Assembly: GCA_947500295.1 (NCBI GenBank)
Contig: CANMRM010000002.1
Coordinates: 434,001-498,000, forward strand
Direction: 5' to 3'
DNA: 64,000 bases
DNA from: an uncultured Kordiimonas sp.
Lineage (GTDB): Bacteria; Pseudomonadota; Alphaproteobacteria; Sphingomonadales; Kordiimonadaceae
Positions 36,402 to 45,008 of this stretch are shown here, piece after piece. The notes under the pieces are model-generated. The model did no database searches and was not told the origin of the DNA. It saw only the letters and a list, made by a program, of their open reading frames with translations. Positions within the stretch are counted from its first letter, which is position 1. Every line of letters begins with the position of its first letter. The position numbers and the translations under genes are program-made.

Positions 36402-36421
36402 TTGTATCAATCTTGATACAA
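36402..36421. promoter_or_regulatory. Perfect 20-bp inverted repeat (operator or processing site candidate)
   Basis: TTGTATCAA-TC-TTGATACAA has 9-bp arms and a 2-bp centre. It begins just after the stop of the phosphotransferase gene (36423) and 167-186 bp before the methyltransferase-like start (36235). A 2-nt loop disfavours a terminator hairpin, while size and symmetry suit a TetR- or MarR-type site. It stands alone, with no other copy recognised in this window. Confidence 0.55.
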
Positions 36422-36422
36422 G

Positions 36423-37499
36423 CTATCCGATCCCAGATTTCTCAATCAGCTGGCGCGCATAATTGCCCAGCAGGTTGGTGCGTCCCGCAAAGGCGGCGAA
36501 GGCCGGATTTTTGCTCTGGCCATGGTAGTAGCGGTAGTAAATCTGTTGCAAAATGACAGCCAGCCGGAAGACACCATACACGTGATAGTAGGCAAAATTC
36601 GACAGGTCATAGCCCGTCTTTTCGGCGTACAAATCGCAGACTTCTTCGCGCGTCAGCATACCGGGTGCCAGACAGGGTTGCATACGCATCATCTTGACTT
36701 CATCAGAATCGCTGGGCTGGCTCCAATAGGCGAGCGTATTGCCGAGATCCATCAGAGGGTCCCCGAGCGCACTGATTTCCCAATCAAGCACTGCAATGAT
36801 CTCAAACGGGTTTTTCTCATCTAAAATCACGTTATCGAGTCGGAAATCACCATGCAGGATGGCATGCCCGACTTCACCTGCAGGCATATTGTCTTCGAGC
36901 CATTTGCGAACATCCTCGAAAGTCTCAACATCATCCGTGAGCGCTTTTTCATAGCGCCGGTTCCAACCGAGAACCTGACGCTCAACATACCCTTCAGGCT
37001 TGCCGAAATCACCAAGGCCGATGGCATTGAAGTCCACCTGATGCAAATCGATAAGTTTGTTGAAAAAGGACAGACACAGTTTCCGGCCTTCTTCCTCGCC
37101 AAAGCCCCATTCTTCCGGGATGTCGCGCTCAAGCTTGCGGCCCAGCACTTGCTCCATGACGTAAAATTCGACACCAAGCGGGCTGTCCTCATCGGTCAAA
37201 TGAAAGTAGGTGTCCGGAACAGCGGGGAAAACCGGTTTCAGGGCATTCATGACCTTGAACTCGCGTATCATGCTATGGCCTGATTTCGGTCGTGTGCCAA
37301 ACGGCGGGCGCCTCAATACAAATTTGCGGTCCGAATACTGAATGGAGTAGGTAAGGTTGGAATTACCACCAGCGAACTGCCGAATAACGGGCACGCCCGA
37401 AAGACCTTCGATATGGTCCTTCATCACGCTGTCGACAACGGCAACATCAAGCTCTTCGCCTTCGCGAACCTTGGTGGTTTTGTTTAACTCGTCTGACAT
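36423..37499 (-). CDS. ACAD10/11-type phosphotransferase (APH-fold kinase)
   Basis: The 358-residue kinase has the aminoglycoside-phosphotransferase fold: ATP-binding loop FAGGNSNLTYSI with K59 (DRKFVLRRPP), catalytic HGDFRLDN (H216, D218) and the Mg-binding DWE (D239 in VLDWEISALGDPLMDL). Sequence context (YVMEQVLGRKLERDIPEEWGF, LGWNRRYE) matches the N-terminal domain of human ACAD10/11 and bacterial LvaA, not antibiotic kinases. Those phosphorylate 4-hydroxyacyl-CoA, and an ACAD11-like protein then removes phosphate to give 2-enoyl-CoA. It is the last gene of the six-gene operon. Confidence 0.88.
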   Translation of the reverse strand: MSDELNKTTKVREGEELDVAVVDSVMKDHIEGLSGVPVIRQFAGGNSNLTYSIQYSDRKFVLRRPPFGTRPKSGHSMIREFKVMNALKPVFPAVPDTYFHLTDEDSPLGVEFYVMEQVLGRKLERDIPEEWGFGEEEGRKLCLSFFNKLIDLHQVDFNAIGLGDFGKPEGYVERQVLGWNRRYEKALTDDVETFEDVRKWLEDNMPAGEVGHAILHGDFRLDNVILDEKNPFEIIAVLDWEISALGDPLMDLGNTLAYWSQPSDSDEVKMMRMQPCLAPGMLTREEVCDLYAEKTGYDLSNFAYYHVYGVFRLAVILQQIYYRYYHGQSKNPAFAAFAGRTNLLGNYARQLIEKSGIG

Positions 37500-37514
37500 G
37501 TTCTCTCCCCGACC

Positions 37515-38282
37515 CTAAGCTATGTGACCGCCGTCCATGACCAGTGTTGTACCGGTCGTAAAGGCCGCTGCATCCGAGGCGAGATAAAGCACGCCCCCAA
37601 CCATATCGTCCGGCACACCGGCCCTCGGGATCGGGAAGCTGTCGGTGTGAGATTTGAGCATGTCTTCGTTGGCCGTAAATACCGCTGTCATTTTGGTGTC
37701 AACGAGGCCCGGACAAATGGCGTTCACACGAATGCCGTCATGGCCATATTCCCGTGCATACGCCTTGGTCATGTTGATCATCGCACATTTGGTCATCGAA
37801 TAGATGCCCTGCAAATGGCCTGGAGTAATGCCATTAATAGACGCGACATTGACAATAGCACCGCCGCCCTGCGCTTTCATCATCTTGACAGCCTGCGCAG
37901 ACAGGTAAAACGGGCCTTTCAGGTTCACGTCTATCGTTTTGTCAAACGCAGCTTCGGGGGTATCGCCAATAAGGCCATAAAACGGGTTGGTCCCGCCGCA
38001 GTTCACAAGCACATCCAGGCGGCCATACTCATTTTTGATCCAGTCGAAAACTGCCTCGACATCTTCCATGCGGCCTGCATGCGCTGCTTTTGCCTGCGCT
38101 TTGCCGCCGCTTGCACGGATGCTTTCAGCCACTTTTTCGCAGGCGGCCTGATCCCTGCTCGAAACAATCACACTTGCGCCGTTAGCCGCAAACGCCCGAA
38201 CGACAGCTTCACCAATGCCGCGTGAGGAACCGCTGACAAACACCACCTTGTCGGTGAAATCGAGAAGTTTGGTATAATCCAT
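37515..38282 (-). CDS. SDR-family oxidoreductase
   Basis: The 255-residue classical SDR has VSGSSRGIG (an altered TGxxxGxG), NCGGTNP, VASINGITPG and YSMTKCAM with the catalytic Tyr-Lys. It lies 15 bp upstream of the phosphotransferase and 15 bp downstream of another SDR in the same operon. Substrate unknown; a hydroxy- or oxoacyl-CoA alcohol step is likely from the company it keeps. It ends with the typical VMDGGHIA. Confidence 0.88.
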   Translation of the reverse strand: MDYTKLLDFTDKVVFVSGSSRGIGEAVVRAFAANGASVIVSSRDQAACEKVAESIRASGGKAQAKAAHAGRMEDVEAVFDWIKNEYGRLDVLVNCGGTNPFYGLIGDTPEAAFDKTIDVNLKGPFYLSAQAVKMMKAQGGGAIVNVASINGITPGHLQGIYSMTKCAMINMTKAYAREYGHDGIRVNAICPGLVDTKMTAVFTANEDMLKSHTDSFPIPRAGVPDDMVGGVLYLASDAAAFTTGTTLVMDGGHIA

Positions 38283-38297
38283 TTATCTATCCTCTAC

Positions 38298-39101
38298 TTA
38301 AATCGGACGGCCGGTTTTTTCGATTTGCATGCGACGCATCTTGCGCATGCCACCGATCCAGCGGTCATAATCATTGGCTTTATGTTTGAAATAACCTTCG
38401 ACCTCCGGATGCGTGCGGATCATGAAGCGCCCTTCCCGCATCTGTTCAAGCACCCGGCGTGCAAACTCATCCGCCTCCAGCATACCATCTCCGGCAGCTG
38501 AAGCGTTCTCGCCGCCCGCCGTCATCTTGGACTTGACCGCTTGCGGGCATAGCGCGGCTACATAAAGGCCATCATCCCCGTGGTTGATGGCGAGGCTCTC
38601 AGCAAAACCGAGAGCGGCGTGCTTTGTGGTGGAATAGGAACTGTCGCCAATCTGGCTCAACAACCCTGCCGCAGAAGCTGTGATAACAAACCCGCACCCT
38701 CCGCGCTCAAGCATACCGGGCAGGACCGCCCTCAACGCCAAAATATGGGCAAAAACATTGACTTCCCAGATTTTCTGCCACTGTTCGTTGCTTTGCGAAA
38801 TCACCGTCCAGTCCGGCGCATCCGAGAAGAAGATACCTGCGTTGGAGAAATACAGATCAATCGGACCAGCGGTTGTCGTCACGTCATCAACCATTGCCTG
38901 GGTCGCGGCTTCGTCAGTCACATCCAGCTTGTAGGCCTTGGCCCCTGTGCCAATGCCGTCCGCGACTTCTTGCGCTCCCTGATCGTCCATGTCTGCTACG
39001 GCAACAAATTTTGCACCTTCAGCCGCGAACAGCTCCGCCAGCGCTTTGCCAATACCGCTTGCACCGCCAGTTACGACGATTACCTTGTCTTTAACGTCCA
39101 T
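38298..39101 (-). CDS. SDR-family oxidoreductase
   Basis: The 267-residue SDR has VTGGASGIGKALAELFA, NAGIFFSDAP, TASAAGLLSQIG and the active-site YSTTKHAALG. The C terminus is longer than usual and basic (RWIGGMRKMRRMQIEKTGRPI), as in a common group found next to acyl-CoA catabolism genes in alphaproteobacteria. It is in the six-gene operon, 35 bp after the thioesterase gene and 15 bp before the next SDR. Confidence 0.88.
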   Translation of the reverse strand: MDVKDKVIVVTGGASGIGKALAELFAAEGAKFVAVADMDDQGAQEVADGIGTGAKAYKLDVTDEAATQAMVDDVTTTAGPIDLYFSNAGIFFSDAPDWTVISQSNEQWQKIWEVNVFAHILALRAVLPGMLERGGCGFVITASAAGLLSQIGDSSYSTTKHAALGFAESLAINHGDDGLYVAALCPQAVKSKMTAGGENASAAGDGMLEADEFARRVLEQMREGRFMIRTHPEVEGYFKHKANDYDRWIGGMRKMRRMQIEKTGRPI

Positions 39102-39136
39102 GTTGCTCCCCAGATACTGCGTGGCATACCGCCTTG

Positions 39137-39571
39137 TCAGGTCCCAAACCTGATGGCCTCAAGTGCCTTTCTCATGTCTTCGGGTATTGAAGTGGGGCGA
39201 CGGCTCGCGCTGTCCACATAAACATGGACAAAAAATCCCTGAGCAGCCGGTTTGCTGTCCCCTTTTCGGAAAAGACCAATCTCATAGCGCACACTGCTGG
39301 TGCCGATATGCCCGACCCCAACACCCGCCACAACCGTGTCCGGGAACGCCAGGGGAGCAAAATACTGACACCCGGTTTCCACCACCAGACCGATGGTGTC
39401 ACCGCCCTCAATATCCAGTACTCCCTGTTCGATGAGATACCGGTTAACGGCGGTATCGAAGAAACTGTAATACTGTACGTTGTTGATGTGGCCATACACA
39501 TCGTTGTCCATCCAGCGCGTGGATATTTCACTTTGATGTAAATACCCGGATATGTCTCGCTTTTCCGGCAC
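39137..39571 (-). CDS. Acyl-CoA thioesterase (4HBT hotdog)
   Basis: The 144-residue single-hotdog protein has the 4-hydroxybenzoyl-CoA thioesterase motif TRWMDNDVYGHINNVQYYSFFDTAVN with the catalytic Asp (DNDVYGH), and ends near MRKALEAIRFGT. It would hydrolyse acyl-CoA esters. Its start is immediately after the stop of the Fe-alcohol dehydrogenase (39572), so the two are translationally tight in the operon. Confidence 0.88.
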   Translation of the reverse strand: MPEKRDISGYLHQSEISTRWMDNDVYGHINNVQYYSFFDTAVNRYLIEQGVLDIEGGDTIGLVVETGCQYFAPLAFPDTVVAGVGVGHIGTSSVRYEIGLFRKGDSKPAAQGFFVHVYVDSASRRPTSIPEDMRKALEAIRFGT

Positions 39572-40726
39572 TTACCAAGCCTTTTGATATATTTCGAAGG
39601 CCTGCTGCTCGCTAACATCGCGGGGGTTGTTAACCAGCAGGCGCGTTTGGTCCATCGCATCATTGGCGAGCATTGGCAGGTCACCTTCTGCGATGTTCAT
39701 GTCCCGAAGCCGCATTTCGATGCCGGTGGCTTCTGTCAGCTCAACCAGCCACGCAATAAAAGACGCGGTTTTCTGGGAAGCATCCCCACCCGGCAACGCG
39801 AGCGCATCGGCAAGCTCAGCATACAATGCGCTGGCCACCGAGGCGTTGAAGCGCAGCACATGCGGCAGCACAAGCGAGTTTGAATGGCCATGGGGTATGT
39901 GAAACCGTCCACCAAGCGGATAGGCAAGCGCATGCACGGCCCCAACGGGCGCATTGGCAAAAGCCTGCCCTGCCAGCATTGCCCCCGTTAGCATGGCCCT
40001 GCGCGCTGCAAGGTCATCTGGTTGTTCGCACGCCCGGACAATATGACCCCCCAGCATTTTCAGGGATTGAATAGCGAGTGTGTCGGAAAGCAGGTTTTTC
40101 TTGATCCGGGAGGTGTAGGCTTCGATGGCGTGAACCATGGCATCGATGCCGGTCGCTGCTGTCACGTGCCTGGGCAAACCTGTGGTAAGCGTTGCATCAA
40201 CAATCGCGAGATCGGCAAACAGCGCACGGTCCGAAACACCCATTTTGGTGTGTTCCCCGGTGGTTACTACCGAGATTGGTGTTACTTCAGAGCCAGTGCC
40301 TGCTGTGGTTGGTATAAGCACCAGCGGCAGTCGGCTTGAGCGCACCTTGCCGACACCATACATGTCCGCAAGCGGCTGCTCACCCCGCGCGAGAATGGCA
40401 ACCAGCTTGGCGACGTCCATCGAACTGCCACCGCCAAAGCCAATAATCAGCCCGATTTTTTCGCGCGTCGCCTGATCGGCGGCAGCCAGTACGATGCTTT
40501 CCGCCGGATCGGCTTCAACTTCATCAAAAACCACTGGATCGAACCCATGCGCGCTCAGTGACTTCAAGGCAGGTTCAGCCAAACCGAGTTTGGTAATGCC
40601 GGCGTCCGTGACCACCATCACTTTTGTCACGCCATAGCGTTCTGCGAGCAGCCCGCCGAGGTTGGCGGCCACACCGTCATCAACAACAATCGATGCAACG
40701 CCATCAAAGGTAAAACTGTCAGACAT
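39572..40726 (-). CDS. Iron-containing (group III) alcohol dehydrogenase
   Basis: The 384-residue enzyme has the NAD-binding GFGGGSSMDVAKL and TTAGTGSEVTPISV, and four metal ligands at the positions known from FucO: D195, H199, H265 (VGAVHALAYPLGG) and H279 (FHIPHGHSN). It oxidises a primary alcohol or reduces an aldehyde; the partner aldehyde dehydrogenase is encoded 34 bp upstream in the same operon. The two together would take an alcohol to a carboxylate. Confidence 0.92.
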   Translation of the reverse strand: MSDSFTFDGVASIVVDDGVAANLGGLLAERYGVTKVMVVTDAGITKLGLAEPALKSLSAHGFDPVVFDEVEADPAESIVLAAADQATREKIGLIIGFGGGSSMDVAKLVAILARGEQPLADMYGVGKVRSSRLPLVLIPTTAGTGSEVTPISVVTTGEHTKMGVSDRALFADLAIVDATLTTGLPRHVTAATGIDAMVHAIEAYTSRIKKNLLSDTLAIQSLKMLGGHIVRACEQPDDLAARRAMLTGAMLAGQAFANAPVGAVHALAYPLGGRFHIPHGHSNSLVLPHVLRFNASVASALYAELADALALPGGDASQKTASFIAWLVELTEATGIEMRLRDMNIAEGDLPMLANDAMDQTRLLVNNPRDVSEQQAFEIYQKAW

Positions 40727-40760
40727 ATTCCCCCGATCTCAAAAGCAGGTGCAATCGCAC

Positions 40761-42212
40761 CTATTTGGTCATGCGTTCAACATTCTTTTTCAATTTGTCT
40801 GTATATGGCGGCACCACACCCAGCAACCGGCCAATACTCGTTTTTGAAGGATGCCTGAGCACTGGTTTCATGTGGCTGAATTCCTTGAAACCGTCATACC
40901 CGTGGTATGCACCGATGCCGCTATTGCCGACACCGCCAAACGGCAGCGATTCGTGGCCGCCGTGCCACAATACATCGTTCACGGTCACGCCGCCTGACGT
41001 TGTATGGCTGAGGACCTTTTCCTGCTCAGATTCGTCTTCGCCGAAGTAATAGAGAGCAAGCGGACGCTCACGCTCGTTTACATACTGCACGACATCATCC
41101 GTTTGCTCATAGGTGCGCACCGGCAAAATCGGCCCAAAAATTTCTTCCTGCATCACCTTCATGTCATCGGTAGGATCCAGGATAAGCGCTGCAGGCAACT
41201 TGTTACCCTGGTTCTGACCCTGAAAATCCTCTTCCGCAGGATTAATCATCCGCACATCAGCGCCTTTTTCCCGCGCATCTTCAAGATAGCCTTCCAGTCG
41301 TTCCCGGTGCCGCGAGGAGATGATCGACGTATATTGATCATTTGCCAGCATGGTTGGATACATGCGTTCAACAGTCTTGGAATAGCTGTCGACAAAATCG
41401 TCCCGCTTGTCTTTCTTCAGATTGACATAGTCAGGCGCAAGACAGATTTGCCCGGCGTTCAACAATTTCATGGTTGCCACACGCTCCGCAACCATGTCGA
41501 GGTCAGCACTTTCCCCTACGATGACCGGGCTTTTTCCACCAAGTTCAAGAGTGACCGGCGTCAGATTTTCCGCCGCCGCGCGCATGATCAGTTTGCCAAC
41601 CACTGGTGCGCCCGTGAACATAAGGTGATCCCACGGCTGTTTGGCAAATGCCTGACTGGTTTGCACGGCGCCGTTAACCACCGCCACTTCTGTTTCATCA
41701 AATTTTTCTGCAAATGCCTTGGCAAAAAAAGCAGAAGTTTGAGGCGTATGCTCTGATGGCTTGATAACCACTCGATTACCTGCAGCCAACATCTGTGCCA
41801 GCGGCACGAACACCATCGTGAGCGGGAAATTCCAGGGCGTGATCAAGCCCACAACCCCTTTCGGCTGAGGTACCACCTGCGCTTTTGCCCCCAACAGACC
41901 CAAGGGAAACTGCAGCGGGCGTTTTTCAGGCCGCATCCACTTCCCCACATGCTTGATCGCTTCCTTGAGCGCCCCGGCGCTGCCGCCAATGTCTGCAAAC
42001 AGCGTCGTATCATCTGACCGGTTGCCGAAATCATCTGAAATCAGACGGATAAACTCGTCCTTGTTATCCATCAGAACAGCAAACGCACGTTTCAGCCGGT
42101 CTTTTCGGGTTTCAAGGCTTACGTTACCTTCCGCCAGATACGCGGCGCGCTGGCGCGACAGCAATTCGGCGATATCTTCTTCCGGTGTCTCAACATAATG
42201 CATGCCGTCCAT
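40761..42212 (-). CDS. Coniferyl aldehyde dehydrogenase-type ALDH
   Basis: The 483-residue NAD(P)-dependent aldehyde dehydrogenase has the catalytic C257 (NAGQICLAPDYV) and general base E223 (TLELGGKSP), and VGLITPWNFPLTM. Sequence style (MKLLNAGQICLAPDYV and HESLPFGGVGNSGIGAYHG) matches the CalB/coniferyl aldehyde dehydrogenase group, which is broad and also serves long-chain aldehydes; lignin aromatic use is not implied. It is first in a six-gene operon including the Fe-alcohol dehydrogenase. GGGGAGAAG just upstream of the ATG supports the start. Confidence 0.9.
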   Translation of the reverse strand: MDGMHYVETPEEDIAELLSRQRAAYLAEGNVSLETRKDRLKRAFAVLMDNKDEFIRLISDDFGNRSDDTTLFADIGGSAGALKEAIKHVGKWMRPEKRPLQFPLGLLGAKAQVVPQPKGVVGLITPWNFPLTMVFVPLAQMLAAGNRVVIKPSEHTPQTSAFFAKAFAEKFDETEVAVVNGAVQTSQAFAKQPWDHLMFTGAPVVGKLIMRAAAENLTPVTLELGGKSPVIVGESADLDMVAERVATMKLLNAGQICLAPDYVNLKKDKRDDFVDSYSKTVERMYPTMLANDQYTSIISSRHRERLEGYLEDAREKGADVRMINPAEEDFQGQNQGNKLPAALILDPTDDMKVMQEEIFGPILPVRTYEQTDDVVQYVNERERPLALYYFGEDESEQEKVLSHTTSGGVTVNDVLWHGGHESLPFGGVGNSGIGAYHGYDGFKEFSHMKPVLRHPSKTSIGRLLGVVPPYTDKLKKNVERMTK

Positions 42213-42285
42213 GATCTTCTCCCCAGAAACAATGGCGCAGTGGATTCATCCTTAAACTAACGCTATTGCCGGTGCGGTCAAAGAC

Positions 42286-42882
42286 TCATGGATAGATTTG
42301 GTGCGTTTTCCAGCCAGCGCTATTGTCCTCAAGCTCAAACGTCTTGCGCTCATGCAGGCGGTATTTCCTGTCTCTCCAGAACTCGAAGTAATCCGGAACC
42401 AATCGGAAACCCGACCAGAAGTCGGGCCGAGGAATATCACCAGCGCCAAACTTGGCTGTATAGCGCGCGATCTCTGCTTCAAATTCAAACCGTCCTTCCA
42501 TCGGACGTGATTGTTTCGAAGCCCAGGCACCAATGCGACTAACACGGGGCCGCGAAGCAAAGTATGCATCGGCCTCTTCGTTGCTCACCACTTCAACCTT
42601 GCCTTCCACCCGAATCTGCCGCCGCAGCGATTTCCAGTGGAACAAAAGGGAGGCGTTTGGGTTGGAAAGCAGCTCTTCACCCTTTCGGCTTTCAAAGTTT
42701 GTGTAAAAAACAAACCCGTTCTCGTCGCATCCTTTCAGCAGAACCATGCGCAGACTGGGCCGACCGTCTGGGTTAACCGTGGCAAGCGCCATAGCCGTCG
42801 GGTCATTGACTTCAGACGCTTCAGCCTCTGCGAGCCATTCCTGCGCAAGGTCGAAAGGCATAGAAAACGGGGCGTTATCCAT
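42286..42882 (-). CDS. pdxH: Pyridoxamine 5'-phosphate oxidase
   Basis: The 198-residue FMN enzyme oxidises PNP or PMP to pyridoxal phosphate, the last step of vitamin B6 synthesis and salvage. Diagnostic motifs are [83 protein letters not shown] and the C-terminal RLHERKTF. A typical length (200-220) with intact ends. It is divergent from the DnaJ-like gene at 43080. Confidence 0.95.
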   Translation of the reverse strand: MDNAPFSMPFDLAQEWLAEAEASEVNDPTAMALATVNPDGRPSLRMVLLKGCDENGFVFYTNFESRKGEELLSNPNASLLFHWKSLRRQIRVEGKVEVVSNEEADAYFASRPRVSRIGAWASKQSRPMEGRFEFEAEIARYTAKFGAGDIPRPDFWSGFRLVPDYFEFWRDRKYRLHERKTFELEDNSAGWKTHQIYP

Positions 42883-43079
42883 AATAACGTATCCTGCTAA
42901 ATTCCACCGGGTCGCATTATGGCCCGAATTGAGACTTCATTTACCTACAGCAACTAGTATGCTGCATTCCAATGTCTTAATCATTCTAGTTGAAAGCGAC
43001 GATTGCAGCGACGATATGCAGCAGTATATAGTCGGCACATGTGTAACCGACAAACTAATTTGTCATTAGAAACAATGTC

Positions 43080-44012
43080 ATGCGAAACCTGTACAGTATT
43101 TTAGGTGTGGAAAAACAAGCGAGTCAGGCTGACATAAAGAAAGCCTATCGCACGCTTGCCAAAGAATTGCACCCTGACCTCAATAAAGACGACAAACGTA
43201 TCGCCGACCGGTTCAAGGAAGTATCGGCAGCCTACGCCATACTGGGAGACACCGGACGTCGGGGTCGGTATGACCGCGGCGAAATTGATGAAAACGGCAA
43301 CGAAAAGGCCGCCTCCTTTGGCGGTGGCTTCCGCCCCGGTGGATTTCGGGGCAGCCAGCATGAGTTCGATATGGAAGATGCCGAGAGCGTATTTTCCGAG
43401 TTCTTCCGCTTTACTGGTGCTGGCAAGACAACACGAGGTCGTCGCAGCGCCGGGGCTCGCAACCAAGCGCCTCGATCAAAAGGCCTGGATATAAGTTATG
43501 AGGTGACGGTTGGATTTGAAGAATCGATCACAGGGGGCACGCGCCGGCTGAAATTGAATGACGGCAAAAATGTCGACATCAAAATTCCGGCCGGCATCAA
43601 GAACGGCCAGGTTATTCGCCTGAGCGGGCAAGGTGGTCCGGGGCTGGGCAAAGGGCCCAAAGGCGACGCCTTGGTGGAAATTCGCGTGGCTCCCCACCCT
43701 TATTTCAAACGCGATGGCAACGATATTCACATGGAACTGCCCATATCGATCGATGAAGCAATCCTGGGCGGCGACATTCAAGTGCCGACGCCGCGCGGCA
43801 AACTCACGGTTCGTATCCCCAGAAATTCTTCAAGCGGCACACGCCTGCGTCTCAAAGGTAAAGGTGTGGATGCGAAAACCGGCGTGGGCAACATGTATGT
43901 CGCGCTTAAAATCATGGCTCCTGAGAAACGCGACACCGACCTGGAAAAAGCTCTCAAGGACTGGGGTCGCAAAGGCGGCGACACGTTACGCAAAAAGGCA
44001 GGATTGAGTTGA
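43080..44012 (+). CDS. CbpA-like DnaJ C-terminal domain co-chaperone
   Basis: The 310-residue protein has a J domain (about 1-70) with HPD at 31-33, a short Gly/Phe-rich linker (FGGGFRPGGFRG) and the two beta-rich substrate-binding domains, here without the cysteine-rich zinc finger. This is the CbpA/DnaJ2 class of DnaK co-chaperones, which stimulates DnaK ATPase with its HPD motif. Its TGA stop overlaps the putative TTG start of the next membrane-protein gene, suggesting coupling. Confidence 0.92.
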   Translation: MRNLYSILGVEKQASQADIKKAYRTLAKELHPDLNKDDKRIADRFKEVSAAYAILGDTGRRGRYDRGEIDENGNEKAASFGGGFRPGGFRGSQHEFDMEDAESVFSEFFRFTGAGKTTRGRRSAGARNQAPRSKGLDISYEVTVGFEESITGGTRRLKLNDGKNVDIKIPAGIKNGQVIRLSGQGGPGLGKGPKGDALVEIRVAPHPYFKRDGNDIHMELPISIDEAILGGDIQVPTPRGKLTVRIPRNSSSGTRLRLKGKGVDAKTGVGNMYVALKIMAPEKRDTDLEKALKDWGRKGGDTLRKKAGLS

Positions 44013-44932
44013 GCGGCGCAACCGATATGGAGTTGCTGGAGCGGCATGCGTTCGCGATCAAACGTACGCTGAAACAATTTGGTCGCAACCATGGCATGGC
44101 GGCCGCCGGCAACATGGCCTTTCTCACCATGTTGTCTCTGTTTCCTTTCATAATTTTTCTGGTCGCCCTTTCGGGTTTTCTGGGACAAACAGAACGCGGG
44201 CTGGAGGCCATCACCTTTCTCTTTGAAGTGCTGCCGCCAGAAGTCTCGACGGTAATTGATGGACCAATCAAAGGCATTATCGCCAACACAGGGCCCCGCA
44301 TTCTGACGGGCTCGATCCTGTTTGCAATCTGGACAGCAGCCTTTGGCGTGGAGGCAGCAAGAGATGCACTCATAAAAGCGTTTGGTCGCGAGCATGCAAA
44401 CGCCGCCTGGATCAGACGGCTTGAAAGTCTGGCAATCATCATTCTGGGGGCAGTTGCCGTGATCGTTGCGATGTCGGTTCAGGTCCTTGGACCGCCCCTT
44501 CTGCTTGCCGCAGGCAACCACGTGCCGGACTTTCTGACCGAGGGTGTAGAGGCGCTTTGGAGTTATCTTAGTCTGCTTGTGAGCCCCGCCATTATAATGC
44601 TTGGACTTTATGCCATGTTTTTGTCCTTAACGCCACGCCGCGTCGAGAAAGCATCAAGGCTTCCCGGCACACTTTTCAGTCTGGTGGTTTTGCTCGCGAC
44701 TGCAAAGGGCCTGTCGATATACCTTCGGTACGTGGACAATTATGACCTGACATATGGATCACTTGCAGGCGTTGTTATCCTCCAGCTTTTTTGCTTTTTC
44801 GTTAGCATTGGTTTCGTGTTGGGGTCCGAGTTGAACGCAGCCTATACTGTTATGAACAGAAGGAGGCGGCATCTTCAGGCCAAGCAGGCATCGTCTGCCA
44901 AAACCGGGACTGCTCAGGAATTATCACCCTAA
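44009..44932 (+). CDS. YihY/BrkB-family membrane protein
   Basis: The 307-residue protein has about six transmembrane segments and the family hallmark AAAGNMAFLTMLSLFPFIIFLVALSGFL near the N terminus, GSILFAIWTAAFGVEAARDALIKAFG, and the YLRYVDNYDLTYGSLAGVV loop. The function of YihY/BrkB proteins is unsettled; the older RNase BN label was an error. The start is a TTG at 44009 overlapping the DnaJ stop; an ATG at 44027 would remove six residues. Confidence 0.9.
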   Translation: MSGATDMELLERHAFAIKRTLKQFGRNHGMAAAGNMAFLTMLSLFPFIIFLVALSGFLGQTERGLEAITFLFEVLPPEVSTVIDGPIKGIIANTGPRILTGSILFAIWTAAFGVEAARDALIKAFGREHANAAWIRRLESLAIIILGAVAVIVAMSVQVLGPPLLLAAGNHVPDFLTEGVEALWSYLSLLVSPAIIMLGLYAMFLSLTPRRVEKASRLPGTLFSLVVLLATAKGLSIYLRYVDNYDLTYGSLAGVVILQLFCFFVSIGFVLGSELNAAYTVMNRRRRHLQAKQASSAKTGTAQELSP

Positions 44933-45008
44933 AACACCAGTTAAGGGATGCGTACCGCAATTTGCTGTGGTACCAGCAAACCATAATAAGACCAGCAAGG
45001 GGGCACAA

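Noticed and set aside
36423-37499. Aminoglycoside-resistance kinase
   Set aside because: APH fold only; the motif context (SNLTYSI, EEWGF, LGWNRRYE) is that of the ACAD10/11 kinase group.
38580-39221. Long plus-strand frame of 213 residues
   Set aside because: It lies antisense to the SDR at 38298-39101 and the thioesterase gene; the minus-strand proteins have clear motifs and the plus frame none.
41004-41756. 250-residue plus-strand frame
   Set aside because: Antisense to the aldehyde dehydrogenase gene, whose catalytic Cys and Glu are in the sense frame.
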